A stretch of DNA of 32,539 nt from Propionibacteriaceae bacterium (GTDB taxonomy: Bacteria; Actinomycetota; Actinomycetes; Propionibacteriales; Propionibacteriaceae), in contig JAISTC010000101.1 in the NCBI GenBank assembly GCA_031272805.1, forward strand, positions 1 through 32,539, written 5' to 3'. The position numbers and the translations under genes were made by a program. The notes beneath the pieces are model-generated. The model saw only the letters and a list, made by a program, of their open reading frames with translations, was not told where the DNA came from and made no database searches. This document shows positions 14,201 to 22,289 of the stretch, in pieces (position 1 is the stretch's first letter; each line of letters starts with the position of its first letter).

Positions 14201-14228
14201 CGACCGCGACCAACCGTTGACCACGCAT
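2220..14228 (-). CDS. Giant secreted DUF11 multi-repeat surface protein with Pro/Thr/Ser-rich stalk and C-terminal TM anchor
   Basis: One uninterrupted ~12-kb ORF. Start placed at [31 protein letters not shown] (signal peptide; SD-like AAGGGGTG upstream) rather than the ORF-track start at 14267. About 24 repeated modules of the type 'ADLxIxKT...VxYTxTVxNxGPSxAxxVxVxDxLP...C...C.G.L..G......NxAxVxxxxxDPxxxNN', then a TPTPTV stalk and C-terminus [27 protein letters not shown]. Confidence 0.95.
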   Translation of the reverse strand: MRGQRLVAVATAVALVGAMVWAVSAPEPSEAANTVPFQPRFAVNANGAIVTLGNNLTSCNDAISNPTNCLNARAGAQYDNNNFNIVYRDADQDSSTFDSSSSTLNLPAGSSVLWAGLYWGARLTTGQYTTGAWREMSLKLPGSDSYLDIEADAIFGPNTSSALAYQGFADVTTLVQQAGNGAYWGANVTAATGEIDMYAGWSLTVVYTAPGLPLRNLTVFDGFNMIKKGAPQTVQVSGFLAPLSGTVDAQLSVVAYEGDLTLTGDYVKLNNAQLATTSSPGSNFFDSVNTFNGNSVPACPASGDWADAPYSCRYPADQNMLGYDLKNFGASGVIPNGATSASFTFSSEGDVYYPGVLGLAINLYAPDFSSSTKSVVNLTGTGTANPGDKLQYTLMYANTGQDPAVNSQSCDTLPAGVTYVPGSLTLVATPDPNVTTPVTLPDDGSGLASFDGRTICVNLGRGATPSQGGTINVGDATYYQFQVTIDDDAGGTTVTNQANLTYLTGTTRTSGTYTPPPVSTPVGLKADVAIDKTMTPNPAIAGQPGQTVLTVTNHGPNTATGVVVSDPIPAHYTATAIQASDGSACELPAAGQPVTCALQDLADGATVTVTINGVPDSDDPDTTLSNIASVATTSFDPDMTNNVDTVSIPLTHQADLKVEKTPTPQTVTPGSLVTWTLTVTNQDPSPATGTNLSDATAVVITDKVANPAQLILQSATDGGGDVAVTCPAGQVSATSAQCTADAALKPGQTAKVVVTAYVPGNVPAGTDGIANNAAVTSATFDPNQADNQAVAYVTTGAPQSDLQTVKTGPATAIAGNRVSYTMTVTNFGPSDATGVTLADSLPAGLSADAATTVSSDRGTCQVVTATNTVTCAIGTLPGPNAPGGTGATARVTLQGVLIDPAFTGTLANTAQTTQTNDPPPGDDPHPDTPTVTTDVTGSADLVIAKSGSTSKVPNKGDTIEYTITVTNKGPSAAKQATVTDTLPPELTFTSADGGCQDSGSTLTCPVGDLAAGATATIHVVMTVPDPEPTSATQSVRVDSPTPDPNPGNNTTTWTNSGNAQADLAIAKLSNGVTAGASGAYTLTVNNYGPDEALYPVVADNFPDGLTPATGDPAWPAECTASGQDVTCLKGANMEPGDVWAITLPFTADAGLPDGTQLTNTAMVSSANNPDGSGAGTDDPTWANNEASVTDNVTAANNLAIDYGIGYAVTGAGTPTDPYLADTAVPSTYTGPGSLRYAVITVRNDGPSTATHVQILSNVAVTATPDQASFPAWCHSVNQQLVCDLADNPDPAAQVLQPGQSVSFYFPFTITPDTAAPQDFPDCGRSQVCQGQPGGWASVSSGVTETDYTDNYDTAALVIPAAKTDLKIAKTALSTVANPNGDGHSTYIAGDKFGYQIDLWVPATTDSTAHVTVSPADAANVVLTDTLPAGFTATQVNPSQGSCSVTTGASITCQLGTVRASTDPAAPQKVTVFVYGSIAASAEAEITGGGGAVNTASAHTDTDGLSNDETDGDGSTVQATATVDVVAQADLQLAKLADAPVAYAGATVGYTLTALNNGPSDVADAVVTDTLPLGLTLDPANSPGCSVDGPATAALGTGQQVVTCVPQAAGQPAGTIQAGKSVNVRLVATTDPRDLRPYWCPGQSGVVGVQCPEELPPTDLGASVGGQSTSEPIPRTLHNQAVVGSSAPDTVPANNTATVDTELDRLADIAVTATVTTTTPAAGGDLTYTLTGVNLGPSTADRPTTDAEFPPGFTIVSYNIPTMECTTGTKPGTDPAVATIHCVGRPETDYRDSFLPGFTIPGTVTVHIPADTPSGQYTATSYTYSQNPVECPAVGAGTCESDYSNNRAPVTVSVQVVANTKVEKTLVEPNPLQAGSAATYRLTASNPVGPSVARDVVVSDTVPEGMTFVGATVDGGADCPAPVDVNGQAVLNCPVGDLEPGQSVSVTVTFDVDAGFSGSNLCNKALVGSDALDPDSSDNESEACHDVLSDRVDVSIQKAMTPNPAVAGAAETVTLTVANAGPADAAGVVVNDPLPDGYVAESVQVSSGAACVTPGAGGTLNCDLGTVAAGSSVVVTVTGHTVAGSTATSLTNTATVTTTSYDTDKSNNTATATVPLGRAADLSITKTADPATVTPGQTVTYTLAVSNLVLTPGAGSDAAGVVITDTVADPSQLTLLSAAGPGLDCAVVSSGSSARCTVDTLAAGGSLGVTVTALVNESVAPGATVVNQSAVTTTTLDPNPDNNQSEADVTVGDRVADIALTKTGPATAVAGGAIAWTVTAVNQGPSDAADVVIADTLPDLVTASSATADRGTCAVSANGRTVTCDGFGNLAVGASVTVNIRGTVNADPGSATTLVNNAVASAPGDPDTSNNTASATTTLTTSADLAVTKVADTTKVPNPGDQVTYTVTVKNNGPSTAKNVGLADTLPSELTYVSANGPGTCQEDSGNLTCSLASLAPGASAVWTVVLAAPDPWPDPPDSFDQVAKVGSDTPDPTPDNNEGHWTNTGDLSADLAVVKTSTGPFVAGSTASYHLVVTNHGPDPAADVTLTDTLPDGVTATAATADQGTCAIAGDAQSLTCQPGATLANGATWTIDVTVAVALTVPEGTLLTNVAVVAAATHDPTTSNNRATVTDTSQDVADVAAVAFAMTPVDAYTGAGSKWTNDITIGNNGPSTADNVVFRYKTAVDNIMDKDHVPAWMIADRGDGTPNCQNLGNEIVCTIVGAPLIVNGVATGTSDGSLPPGAQVVLEGLPSYLLAYVQAGDYPANGTPPGAYLKVTTTTPESDYTNNEKDVGMTVDAPRADVDITKIALDTLPNADGHAAFLAGGTFGYEIQVWAVPLDAASTAPLDVTELGADATGVVVTDTLPAGLVATTVNAGQGTCSISAAGTVVTCQVGTLHGYQYELKSMTPQPVTLQVYGTVAPDVVGEIADGTGLDNVAVVTAATPARDGSPVDKQAHAVVDAIQDTDLAITATTATAGDVTPAAGSTVTYGVTIKNQGTSSAREPVLDVDLPVGFVFAAAQIPGLTCSADAPAEGAAQHVHCVTAAGVTLAPGASLTGTFQAAIPPDAPNGVATAHFATATPTTETTLINNAADVSVAVGQAADVTVVKTLVGPTPVQAGANVTYKLTATNAGPSLATGVVLTDAIPAGLTFVSATLADGTACPAPAVAGNPVRCEVPDLAPGASVVVDVVFAVGPDVAGDLCNTATVDTAPNDPDLADNVSQTCDRTVAPPPTDVGVTVAADAPEVGPDGAVGYTAVVENNGPEPTTGAVVTFLLPANLAGATVTWSGATGGAAPDVTCSADELTVTCPIGDMPVGATATYRITGAAPDGASARLSLTAVVTHAKADTNPANDLAVATVNEAAPPTADVGVVVTPDAPVVDAGAPVGYAVVVTNHGPDPTVGATVTLDLPPALTGVTVTVTGATGGAAPSDCPVEGSAATCAIGDLPLGASVTYHVKGRAPDGGSAQLTLSAVTSHTLPDPDPANDTASATVTVRGQLTPPTDVAVTVVADQTPVAAGAAVGYTVGLVNVGPVATTGEVVSIDLPPALGGAAATISAADGGAAPGPCAISGTTALCPVGDFPVGASVTIRVTGTAPAAGLTTLVLTAHSAHDHTDAYPPNDDASASVDVGAPAVDVAIAVTADASPVEVGAAVGYTAVASNDGPFATTGAFATFQLPEGLQNPVVAVSGHVGDVSPATTCGVVGRLVTCPIGAFPAGASVTYRITGKAPSAPATLTLVGVVGHTQQDSDSSNNRDAATVEVEAPVVTPSPTPTPTVTPTPTVTPTPTVTPTPTVSPTPTVSPTPTASPTPTVTPTPTVTPTPTVTPTPTVSPTPTTSPTPTESPTPTASPSPTPAESPSPSPTPSPSPSPTPSPSPTPAESPSPSPTPSPSPTPSPSPTPAESPTPTPSPTPSESPSPTPAESPTPSPTPAESPSPTDSATPQASATPEPTPAGTATAQPSAPPIGPLGMPLTQGTAIAVSALALLLLAAGTALLARSRKEE
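2360..2945 (-). repeat. Low-complexity Pro/Thr/Ser stalk-coding repeat of the giant protein
   Basis: Short tandem DNA repeats of the type ggcgtcgg(c/g)gttaccgtcggcgtc encoding ([18 protein letters not shown])n. Confidence 0.9.
2946..4545 (-). repeat. Four tandem ~400-bp 'K-type' DUF11-like modules
   Basis: Starts at about 4545, 4145, 3742 and 3345: [16 protein letters not shown].., [17 protein letters not shown].., [18 protein letters not shown].., [18 protein letters not shown]... All share VGYT, GGAAP, C.(V/I)GD.P.GASVTY.(I/V).G.AP and the absence of the strand-A Lys. Boundaries approximate. Confidence 0.85.
4546..8261 (-). repeat. DUF11 module block copy 2 (A'-B'-C'-D'-E'-F'-G'-I'-J')
   Basis: Module order and signature segments match copy 1 (8262-12660): [111 protein letters not shown]. 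Boundaries approximate. Confidence 0.85.
8262..12660 (-). repeat. DUF11 module block copy 1 (A-B-C-D-E-F-G-H-I-J)
   Basis: Signature segments: [83 protein letters not shown], [module [13 protein letters not shown]], [31 protein letters not shown]. Boundaries approximate. Confidence 0.85.
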
Positions 14229-14378
14229 CAGGACACCCCTTATCGCTCCGTGTGACTCACCCCACACTTGTGACCCCAGACACTAGCAAGTCCCACCAAG
14301 CCCGGCCCAGCCTTTTGGGGCCGAAAAGGGGTTGTCTCACCAAAGGTTCGCCAGATCACCACAGAGCCAACACACGGC

Positions 14379-14562
14379 GTGACATTGGGGACGGTTCCTT
14401 TTGTCACACTCTGGCTACGGCCACGGTGTCAGGCCCCGTGTGACATTGTGTGACATTGGGGACGGTTCCTCTTGTCACACTCTGGCTACGGCCACGGTGT
14501 CAGGCCCCGTGGCTGTCGCTCGTTCCTCGCTCCGTAGCCACGGTGCCCGACCCCATGGCCTT
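14379..14562 (+). repeat. REP-A/REP-B nested cluster with ~62-bp duplication
   Basis: gtgacattggggacggttccttttgtcacactctggctacggccacggtgtcaggccccgtg at 14379 and again (one mismatch) from 14450; the second copy continues into a full REP-B. Confidence 0.88.
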
Positions 14563-14732
14563 CCGACCCTATGGCCTGTTCTTGTCTGAATTTTCACCAA
14601 AATGTGCGTGCTTCCTCACAATCGCGACGTATGCTCCTGCCTGTCCGCGCGGCCGGGACCTCCGGTCGATAGGGGAAGTCGCGGGCGACTGACAAGTTCA
14701 AACGAACATCAGACAACAACATGGGGTGTTTC

Positions 14733-15356
14733 ATGACAACAACTTCCCTGGACTCTGCCTATCCGCGGACGGCCACGGGCCGGACATCGGCGCGGGTCCT
14801 CGTGACCCTGGCCCTCCTCGGGCTGGCGCTGGCGGCGCCGCCGCAGACGGAGGCGTCGCCGAGCGTGGACGTGTGGCTGGAGGCGCAGCCCGCCGACGGC
14901 AAGCTGCCTGTCTGCCCGGGCGAGACCTACACGCTGACCGTCGCGGCCCTCGACCGCGTGACCGGCCCGATCCCGGACGAGGAGGTTCTGTTCAGCTCGA
15001 ACTCCCTCGTCACGTTCAGCCCGCCGAGCTGCGTCACGGGGCCCGACGGCCGCTGCTCGGTCGCCGTCACGACAACCCAGGCCACGGGCGGGACGTGGGT
15101 CGTCCACGCCACCCTGGACGGCGCGCCGATCACGGCGACGCGGGCGTGGACGGACCACAGCACGGTCGGCGGCGTGACCTACGAGGCGCCGGACCCGCCG
15201 AAGCTCAAGTTCTGGGCCGAGGGCGACTGCCCCGGGACGCCGCAGGACATCGGGGTCGTCGACCTGCCGGCGTTCGTGCAGACCATCCAGGCGATGCTGG
15301 CGCAGATCCTGGACCTGATCCGGGCGTTGGTGGCCAGCCTGACCTTCCCCGTGTGA
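14733..15356 (+). CDS. Small secreted protein with an invasin/Big-1-like Ig-type domain
   Basis: ORF 14721-15356; internal ATG at 14733 has an SD-like GGGGTG. N-terminal hydrophobic signal (VLVTLALLGLALAAPPQTEA), then VCPGETYTLTVAALDR..GPIPDEEVLFSSNSLVTFSPPSCVTGPDGRCSVAVTTTQATGGTWVVHATLDG. Confidence 0.75.
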   Translation: MTTTSLDSAYPRTATGRTSARVLVTLALLGLALAAPPQTEASPSVDVWLEAQPADGKLPVCPGETYTLTVAALDRVTGPIPDEEVLFSSNSLVTFSPPSCVTGPDGRCSVAVTTTQATGGTWVVHATLDGAPITATRAWTDHSTVGGVTYEAPDPPKLKFWAEGDCPGTPQDIGVVDLPAFVQTIQAMLAQILDLIRALVASLTFPV

Positions 15357-15390
15357 CGCGCGGGCGCGCGGTCGATGACAGAATGGGCCC

Positions 15391-16923
15391 GTGCTGGACA
15401 CCTTGCGGCGAATGCGTGACCGACTCCAGGGGACTGGGTGGCTGTGGTGGCCGGCGTGGGCGATCGCGGCCCTCTGTACGAGCTTGTACCTGACGCTCTC
15501 CCTGGCGCGCTGGCACCGCATGTCGACGCCGTCGTGGGACAACGCGATCTTCGAGGAGGCCATCAAGGGCTACGCCCACCTCTCCCTGCCCGTCGTCGAC
15601 ATCAAGGGCGAGGGCTTCGTCCAACTGGGCGACCACTTCTCGCCCCTCCTCGCCGTCATCGCGCCGTTCTACGCCATCTGGCCGTCCGGCGTGACGCTGC
15701 TCGTGGCGCAGTGCGTCGCCCTCGGGCTGTCCATCCTGCCGCTGACCCTGGCCGCGCGCCGCCACCTCGGCCCGGTGCCCGGCGCGGCCATCGGCCTGGC
15801 GTACGGCCTGTCGTGGGGGCTCCAGTCCGGGGTCGACGTGCAGTTCCACGAGTACTGCCTGGCCGTGCCGCTGCTGGCGTTCGCGCTGGCCGCGCTGCTC
15901 GACGCGCGCTGGCGGGCGGCGGCCGTCTGGAGCGCGCTGCTGCTCGGCGTCAAGGAGGACCTCGGGCTGACCGTGGCCGTCATCGGGCTCGTCATGTGGG
16001 TCGAGGGCTGGCGGCGGGAGCGGCGCCGCCTCGGCGCGCCCGGCCGGGTCGGGGACTATTCCGGCGCGGACGCCCGGCGGGAACTGCGGACCGGGCGGAA
16101 CCTCGTCATCGCGGGCAGCGTGACCTTGGTCGTGGTCCTCCTCATCATCATCCCCGCGTTCAACCCCGGCCACCACTGGGACTATTGGGGCCGGCTGGAG
16201 GGCGACGGCGGCTCGATGACGGGCGAGGGCGGCATCGCCGCGGCGCTCGGCAACCTGCCCGAGCTGGCCCTCAACTTCTTCCAGCCGTACCAGAAGGTCA
16301 ACACGCTCGTGCTGGTCGTGGCGCTGACCGTCGGGGCGGCGTGTGTGTCGCCGTACGGGCTGATCGCCGTGCCGACGCTGGTGTGGCGGTTCATCTCGCC
16401 CAACTACGGTTTCTGGGGCTCGGGCTGGCACTACTCGCTCGTGCTCATGCCGATCGTGTTCGGCGCGGGCATCGACGCGCTGCGGCGCCTGAAGACGTCG
16501 GAGTCACGCGCGGTGCGGCGTTACGCGGCCGCCGTGCCGTCGCTGGCGTTGGCCTTCGCGCTGGTGGCGGCGTCGCAGTTCCCGTTCCGCGACCTGGTCA
16601 AGCCGGAGACGTACGACCCGCCGGGGCGCGCGGACCAGGTCGCGGCGGTCATGGACCTGATCGACGACGATTGCACGATCGGGACGGACGTCGGGCTGAT
16701 CGTGTACCTGCCGAGTCGCTGCCGCGTGTTCTGGGTCGCGGACCTGCCGGCCGAGCCACTGGACTACCTCGTGTTCGACCCGACGAGCGGCTGGAGCGGC
16801 GACCCCGGCAACCCCGTGGACTGGGCGCAGAGCACCTACCCGGACGCGACCTACGAGCTGGTCTACGGCGAGGCCCAATCCGGCGACCCCGAGGGCCTGC
16901 GGCTGGCCAAGCGCGTGGGGTAA
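15391..16923 (+). CDS. DUF2079 family polytopic membrane protein
   Basis: 510 aa, multiple TM segments, WDNAIFEEAIKGYAHLSLPVVDIKGEGFVQLGDHFSPLLAVIAPFYAIWP and WRFISPNYGFWGSGWHYSLVLMPI typical of DUF2079. GTG start. Confidence 0.85.
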   Translation: MLDTLRRMRDRLQGTGWLWWPAWAIAALCTSLYLTLSLARWHRMSTPSWDNAIFEEAIKGYAHLSLPVVDIKGEGFVQLGDHFSPLLAVIAPFYAIWPSGVTLLVAQCVALGLSILPLTLAARRHLGPVPGAAIGLAYGLSWGLQSGVDVQFHEYCLAVPLLAFALAALLDARWRAAAVWSALLLGVKEDLGLTVAVIGLVMWVEGWRRERRRLGAPGRVGDYSGADARRELRTGRNLVIAGSVTLVVVLLIIIPAFNPGHHWDYWGRLEGDGGSMTGEGGIAAALGNLPELALNFFQPYQKVNTLVLVVALTVGAACVSPYGLIAVPTLVWRFISPNYGFWGSGWHYSLVLMPIVFGAGIDALRRLKTSESRAVRRYAAAVPSLALAFALVAASQFPFRDLVKPETYDPPGRADQVAAVMDLIDDDCTIGTDVGLIVYLPSRCRVFWVADLPAEPLDYLVFDPTSGWSGDPGNPVDWAQSTYPDATYELVYGEAQSGDPEGLRLAKRVG

Positions 16924-16950
16924 AGGCCGTCACCGCCGTGTTCTTCTGGT

Positions 16951-17640
16951 ATGCCTCCCAGCGACCGGTATGACGTCCTCATCGTCGATGACGAGGCCGC
17001 GTTATCGGAGTCGACGCGCGAGTACTTCAGCCTGTTCGGCGTGCCCACGGCCTGGGTCTCTTCCGGCGAGGCCTGCTTCGAGTTCCTCGAAGGTCACGTG
17101 GTCCGCCTGATCCTGCTCGACGTCAACCTGGGCGGGGCGACGGGTTTCGCCGTCTGCCAGCAACTGCGCCGGACGACGGACGTGCCGATCCTGTTCATCT
17201 CGGCCCGAGGCTCGGACGACGACGTCCTCCTGGCCCTCGGCGCCGGCGGCGACGACTACATCCAGAAGCCCTACTCGCTCTCCGTCCTGCTGGCCAAGGT
17301 CCAGGCCGTCCTCAAGCGCTACGGGTCACGCGCGGCGCCGGGCCCCGACCGTGACGTCGCGTTCGGCGGCCACACCCTCCGCCTCGGACAAGAACGCCTG
17401 TTCGGCCCGGCCGGCGAGGTCGGGCTGACCGCCCTCGAGTACAAGCTCCTGGCCTACCTCGCCACCCACCAGGGCCGCGTCATCCCCAAACTTGAATTGT
17501 TCACGAACGTCTGGGGCCACGCCATCACGGGCGACGGCACCCTCAACGTCCACATCCGCCGCCTGCGCGAGAAGCTGGGGCCCGACGCCGCGTGGATCCG
17601 GACGCAGTGGGGCACGGGCTACCTGTTCGAGGCGCCGTGA
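16951..17640 (+). CDS. OmpR/PhoB-family response regulator
   Basis: Receiver domain (VLIVDDEA, LILLDVNL, ILFISARGSDDD, GGDDYIQKPYS) plus winged helix (LTALEYKLLAYLATHQGRVIPKLELFTNVWG...TLNVHIRRLREKLG...IRTQWGTGYLFE). Confidence 0.97.
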   Translation: MPPSDRYDVLIVDDEAALSESTREYFSLFGVPTAWVSSGEACFEFLEGHVVRLILLDVNLGGATGFAVCQQLRRTTDVPILFISARGSDDDVLLALGAGGDDYIQKPYSLSVLLAKVQAVLKRYGSRAAPGPDRDVAFGGHTLRLGQERLFGPAGEVGLTALEYKLLAYLATHQGRVIPKLELFTNVWGHAITGDGTLNVHIRRLREKLGPDAAWIRTQWGTGYLFEAP

Positions 17641-18896
17641 GGGTCCGCGGCCTCCTCGTCACGCTGGCGCTGATCCTGGCCGCCGGCGTCGCCGCGGTCT
17701 GGCTCTGGCCGCCGCCGGAGCAGCGGGCCGTCGACATCGTCACGGTCAACGACGTCGTCCAGACGCTGACCGCGGGCTACCCGGGCTCGCTGACCGCCCC
17801 GCTGCCCCAGCCCGGCGGAGTCGACTACGCGGTCCTCGACGCCGCCGGCCACGCGCTGGCCGCGACGGCGGACGGACTGGCGGCGAACGTGACGCAGGCC
17901 TACCGCCAGCGGGACACGGTCGTGCCGCTCCTCCAGGGCGAGACCCTGGTCGGCTACGTCGTCTTCCCCAACGACCTGGCCGCCGCCCAGGCCGCCTACT
18001 CGGCCCGCCTCCGCGTGCTCCTCGTCGTCCTCCTGGCCGCCGGGGTGGCCGCCACGGCGCTCGTCCTCTGGCGCGTTGAGGCCCGCGTCCTCAAACCCTT
18101 CCGCGACCTCCAGGGCTTCGCCCGCCGGGTCGCGCTGGGCGACCTCGACGCGCCCCTGGCGATGGACCGCGGCCACACGTTCGGCGCCTTCACGGAGTCC
18201 TTCGACCTCATGCGGACCGAGCTGGCGGCGGCCCGGGAGCGCGAGCGGGCGGCCGAGCTGTCGAAGAAGGAACTGGTGGCGTCGCTCAGCCACGACATCA
18301 AGACGCCGGTCGCCTCGATCAAGGCCGTGGCCGAGGTCATGGCCGTGAAGACCGCCGACCCGGACGCCCAGGCCCGGCTGGCGACGGTCGTGACGAAGGC
18401 GGACCAGATCGACGCGCTCGTGACGAACCTGTTCCACGCCACGCTCGAGGAGCTCGACCAGCTCGCCGTCACGCCGGCCGAGATCGCCTCGACCGACATC
18501 GCGGGCTTCGTCGCGGCGGCCGACGTGCGGGGGCTGGCCGGGCCGGTCACGCTGCCCGGCTGCCTGGTCCGGGCCGACCCCCTGCGCCTGGCGCAGGTCA
18601 TCGACAACGTGTTCTCCAACTCCTACAAGTACGCCGGCACGCCGATCACGGTGACGGCGGCGGTCGACCGTGACGGGCTCACGCTGACCATCGCCGACAC
18701 GGGCCCCGGCGTCCCGCCCGCCGAACTACCGCTCGTGGCCCAGAAGTTCTACCGCGGCCAGGCCGCCGCGGGCCTCCCCGGCGCGGGCCTGGGCCTGTAC
18801 CTGGCGGCCCACTTCATGACGGCGATGGGCGGGGCCTTGGAGGTGGCCGACAACCACCCAGGTTTCGCCGTCACGCTGACCCTGCCCCTGGCGTGA
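17637..18896 (+). CDS. Sensor histidine kinase, two TM segments with ~100-aa extracytoplasmic region
   Basis: GTGA overlap with the RR stop (start at 17637, in frame with ORF 17592). HAMP-like region, H-box SLSHDIKTPVASIKAVAEVM, N-box DNVFSNSYKYA, ADTGPGVPPAELPLV, GAGLGLYLA. Confidence 0.95.
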   Translation: MRVRGLLVTLALILAAGVAAVWLWPPPEQRAVDIVTVNDVVQTLTAGYPGSLTAPLPQPGGVDYAVLDAAGHALAATADGLAANVTQAYRQRDTVVPLLQGETLVGYVVFPNDLAAAQAAYSARLRVLLVVLLAAGVAATALVLWRVEARVLKPFRDLQGFARRVALGDLDAPLAMDRGHTFGAFTESFDLMRTELAAARERERAAELSKKELVASLSHDIKTPVASIKAVAEVMAVKTADPDAQARLATVVTKADQIDALVTNLFHATLEELDQLAVTPAEIASTDIAGFVAAADVRGLAGPVTLPGCLVRADPLRLAQVIDNVFSNSYKYAGTPITVTAAVDRDGLTLTIADTGPGVPPAELPLVAQKFYRGQAAAGLPGAGLGLYLAAHFMTAMGGALEVADNHPGFAVTLTLPLA

Positions 18897-18899
18897 CGT

Positions 18900-18968
18900 G
18901 TGTGACATTGGGGACGGTTCCTTTTGTCACACCGAGTGTGACAAAAGGAACCGTCCCCAATGTCACAC
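18900..18968. repeat. REP-A F/R pair: perfect 33-bp inverted repeat with 3-nt loop
   Basis: F arm 18900-18932 gtgtgacattggggacggttccttttgtcacac; loop cga; R arm 18936-18968 is its exact reverse complement. Confidence 0.97.
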
Positions 18969-18980
18969 CCAATGTCACAC

Positions 18981-18998
18981 TTAAGGAACATTTAAGGA
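18981..18998 (+). promoter_or_regulatory. Candidate response-regulator binding site (11-bp-period direct repeat)
   Basis: TTAAGGA (18981-18987) and TTAAGGA (18992-18998), period exactly 11 bp, in the leader between the HK gene and the ABC gene; OmpR/PhoB-family regulators commonly bind ~11-bp-spaced direct repeats. Confidence 0.45.
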
Positions 18999-19051
18999 TC
19001 TTGTAGGCGACCGGTCGAGACCTGTTCAGGGAATCTGACGAGGCTTGAGCC

Positions 19052-19811
19052 ATGACCGCAACCATCATCGCCGCCACCAAGTTGACGAAGACCTTCTCGA
19101 CCGAGGGGCGTCAGCAGCATGTGCTCCGGAACATCGACCTGGAGCTTTACCAAGGTGACTTCACCGTCATCATGGGCGCCTCCGGCGCCGGCAAGTCCAC
19201 CCTCCTACGCCCTGTCGGGCATGGACCAGCCCTCCCTCGGCGACGTCAGGTTGGCCGGCCAGTCGATCACCGGCCGGTCCGAGTCCGACCTGGCCCGCTT
19301 CCGCCGCCGCCACGCCGGCTTCGTCTTCCAGCAGATCTACCTGCTCGACAACATGTCGCTGCTGGACAACGCGCTGGCCGCCGGCCGGCTGCTGACGACC
19401 GACCGCAAGGCCATCGCCGCCAAGGCCAACGGGCTGTTCGACCGCGTCAAGATCGGCCCCGACACCCGCCTCAAGTTCCCCGCCCAGGTCTCCGGCGGCG
19501 AGGCCCAGCGCGCCGGCATCGTCCGCGCGCTGATCAACGACCCCGTGGTCCTGTTCGCCGACGAGCCGACCGGCGCCCTCGACCAGAGTTCCGGCACGGC
19601 CGTCCTCGACGTGTTGACCGAGGTCAACCGGACCGGCCAGTCGATCGTCATGGTGACCCACGACCTCAAGTCGGCCCGCCGCGGCAACCGCGTCCTGTTC
19701 CTGCGCGACGGCCAAATCACGGGCGACCTCGCCCTGGCCCCCTACGAGTCGGACGCCGACCAAGCCCGCAACGACACCCTCCGTTCCTACCTCATCGAGA
19801 TGGGGTGGTGA
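19052..19811 (+). pseudogene. ABC transporter ATP-binding protein (BceA/LolD/MacB-like), frameshifted
   Basis: N-part in frame 19052 (KLTKTFSTEGRQQHVLRNIDLELYQGDFTVIMGASGAGKSTLL) and C-part in frame of ORF 19119-19811 (YALSGMDQPSLGDVRLAG...FVFQQIYLLDNMS...QVSGGEAQRAGIVRALINDPVVLFADEPTGALD...MVTHD). Frame break at about 19202-19208, immediately after Walker A. Confidence 0.85.
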
Positions 19812-19813
19812 CG

Positions 19814-22162
19814 ATGACCCGCCTCGCCAAGATCGCCTGGGCCAATGTCCGCCGGCATCAGGGCCAGACCGCCAGCCTCCTCGCCATGATGCTGATCGCC
19901 GGCCTCGTCGCCAGCCTCGGCCTCCTCCTCATCCTCCGCTACGCCACCGAGTTCGACCGCCAGGCCGCCGCCCAGAACGCCCCCGACCTCAGCTTCGCCG
20001 AGCCCGACACGCTGTACGACGCCAGCCACGCCGCCAGCGCCCGCGCGCTCGGCGCCGCGACCGTCGAGACCGAGCCGGTCGTCCTCCTCTCGGGGGAGGT
20101 CGCCTTCAACGGCGCCGACGTGACCGCGACCGCGATGTACTCGTCCGTCACGACCGACGCCACGATGGACGTCCTGACGCTGCTCGACGGGGCCGAGCCC
20201 CTGACCGACACCAGCGTCTACGCCCCCCACCTGCTGGCCGACCTGGGCGGCTACCGGATCGGCGACCGGCTGACCGTGCGCGCCGCCGACGGCCCGGTCC
20301 TCGGCTACACCATCGCCGGCTTCTACAACGCCGTCTACTTCGTGTCCCCCACCAGCCAGTGGTACCACCTCTACCTGACTGCGGCGGCCTTCGCCGACCT
20401 GCAGGCCGAGCTGCCCGCAGATCAGTGGACGCTGCTCAACCTCCAGGTGGCCGACGGCGTCGACGCCAACCGGCTCTACCTCGACTACGTCAAGGCCAAC
20501 TGGGTCGACAATCCGCTCAACACCGGCGACATCGTGGCCTACTCCACCAGCCTGGACGCGGCCGTCGGCGGCCGGACCTTCATGGCCACGATCGTGGCGC
20601 TCATCATGGTCACGTTCGCCGCCCTCCTCGTCATCCTCGCCCTGTTCGTGGTCCGCTTCCGCGTGCGCACGGCCATCGAGGACTCGACCAAGGACATCGG
20701 CGCGCTCAAGGCGGTCGGCTACACGTCCGGCCAGGTGGCCGGCGCCCTCATCCTCCAGTACGTCGGCACGGCCTTCGCGGGCGCCGCCCTCGGCGTGGCC
20801 CTGTCCTATGCCGCCGTGCCCGCCGTGGCCGCCGTCCTCAAGCGCCAGTCCAGCATCGACTGGCGGCCCGGTTTCGACGCCGCCACGGCCCTCCCGACCG
20901 TCGTCGTCCTGACCGGCGCCATCCTCCTCGTGACGGCCGCCGCCGCCCGCCGCGTCCGCCGCCTCAGCCCGTTGGCGGCCCTGCGCTCCGGCCTCTCCGC
21001 CCACTCCTTCCGCCGCAACTGGTTCCCCCTGGACCGCTCGCGCGGCCCCCTCGCCTGGCTCCTCGCCGCCAAGCAGACCCTCCAGACCACGGGCCAGGCC
21101 GCCATGGTCGCCGCCATCACGGCCGTGGTCGCCTTCACGTCCGTCGCCCTGGTCTCGACCTACCACGTGACGGCCGTCGACACCGACCGCTTCGTCGGGC
21201 TGATCGCCGGCGAGCTGACCGACGCGCAGGTCACGGCCACACCCGAGGCCGCCGACGCCGTGTTGGCGGACCTCCAGACCCGGCCCGGCGTGCGCAAGGC
21301 CTTCCCCTACGTCGGCGGCCTGGCCATGACGCTCGACGGCGACTGGGCCCTGGCCACGGCGACCGCCGACTACGCCCAGCTCGAGGGCTCGGCCCTCTAC
21401 GACGGCCGCTACCCGGTCCACGCCAACGAGGTCGCCATCGGCGTCGTCACCGCCCGGACCGCCGGCCTCGGCATCGGCGACACGGTCACGCTGGCGGCCG
21501 GTGGCGCCGCCGCCGAGTACCTCGTGACGGGGCTGACCCAGGTCTACGGCGACGGCTCCGGCTACCACGTGGCGCTGACGCTCGACGGCCTCGGCCAACT
21601 GTTCCCCGGCTACCACTGGACGCTGATCGACGTCTACCTGGACGACTCCGCCGACGTCACGTCGTTCGCCGACGCCGTCACGGCCGAGTACGGCGACGCG
21701 GTCACGGTCACGGACACGCGGCGCGCGTGGCAGGCCACCCTCGGCATGTACGGCGACATCTTCGGCGCCGTCGCCGTGGCCATCCTCGCCATCACGGTCA
21801 CCGTCATCGGCCTCGTCCTCTACATGGTCCTCTCGACCACCATCCGGCGCCGCCAGCGGGCTTACGGCATCCAGAAGGCCGTCGGCTTCACGGGCGCCCA
21901 GCTCATGCGCCAGGTGACGCTGACGCTGCTCCCGGCCGTGGCCCTGGGCGTGGCCGCGGGTGCCGCCCTGGGCTACCTGGCCTTCCCCGCCCTGATGGAC
22001 GCCCTGTTCGCCAGCATGGGCCTGCCGTCCGCGGCCATGACCGCGTCCGCCCTGTTCACGGCCGGCGTCGCCGTCCTCCTGGTGGCCGCCGCCACGGCCA
22101 TCGCCTGCCTCGTGGCCCGCCGCATCCGCCGAGTCAGCGCCTACACCCTGGTCTCCGAATAG
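19814..22162 (+). CDS. FtsX/MacB-type ABC transporter permease (two FtsX-like domains)
   Basis: MTRLAKIAWANVRRHQGQTASLLAMMLIAGLVASLGLLLILRY...; DSTKDIGALKAVGYTSGQVAGALILQYVGTAFAGAALG and RQRAYGIQKAVGFTGAQLMRQVTLTLLPAVALGVAAGAALGY. Alternative GTG start at 19808 would overlap the ATPase stop. Confidence 0.92.
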   Translation: MTRLAKIAWANVRRHQGQTASLLAMMLIAGLVASLGLLLILRYATEFDRQAAAQNAPDLSFAEPDTLYDASHAASARALGAATVETEPVVLLSGEVAFNGADVTATAMYSSVTTDATMDVLTLLDGAEPLTDTSVYAPHLLADLGGYRIGDRLTVRAADGPVLGYTIAGFYNAVYFVSPTSQWYHLYLTAAAFADLQAELPADQWTLLNLQVADGVDANRLYLDYVKANWVDNPLNTGDIVAYSTSLDAAVGGRTFMATIVALIMVTFAALLVILALFVVRFRVRTAIEDSTKDIGALKAVGYTSGQVAGALILQYVGTAFAGAALGVALSYAAVPAVAAVLKRQSSIDWRPGFDAATALPTVVVLTGAILLVTAAAARRVRRLSPLAALRSGLSAHSFRRNWFPLDRSRGPLAWLLAAKQTLQTTGQAAMVAAITAVVAFTSVALVSTYHVTAVDTDRFVGLIAGELTDAQVTATPEAADAVLADLQTRPGVRKAFPYVGGLAMTLDGDWALATATADYAQLEGSALYDGRYPVHANEVAIGVVTARTAGLGIGDTVTLAAGGAAAEYLVTGLTQVYGDGSGYHVALTLDGLGQLFPGYHWTLIDVYLDDSADVTSFADAVTAEYGDAVTVTDTRRAWQATLGMYGDIFGAVAVAILAITVTVIGLVLYMVLSTTIRRRQRAYGIQKAVGFTGAQLMRQVTLTLLPAVALGVAAGAALGYLAFPALMDALFASMGLPSAAMTASALFTAGVAVLLVAAATAIACLVARRIRRVSAYTLVSE

Positions 22163-22199
22163 CCCGCCCCACCGTCACGCTCGGACCCACCGTGACACC

Positions 22200-22273
22200 G
22201 TGACATTGGGGACGGTTCCTCTTGTCACACCCCACCGAAAGTGTGACAAACGGAACCGTCCCCAATGTCACAC
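22200..22273. repeat. REP-A F/R pair between convergent genes
   Basis: F 22200-22230 gtgacattggggacggttcctcttgtcacac; R 22241-22273 gtgtgacaaacggaaccgtccccaatgtcacac. Confidence 0.95.
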
Positions 22274-22289
22274 TTCCCAGGGGGTGGCT

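Noticed and set aside
19787-21616. 609-aa minus-strand ORF
   Set aside because: Antisense to the FtsX-type permease; no recognisable motif.
19052-22162. Single 1036-aa ABC ATPase-permease fusion
   Set aside because: Residues after GKSTLL are nonsense until MTRLAKIAW; the real ATPase C-terminal part is in another frame. Treated as a frameshifted ATPase gene plus a separate permease.
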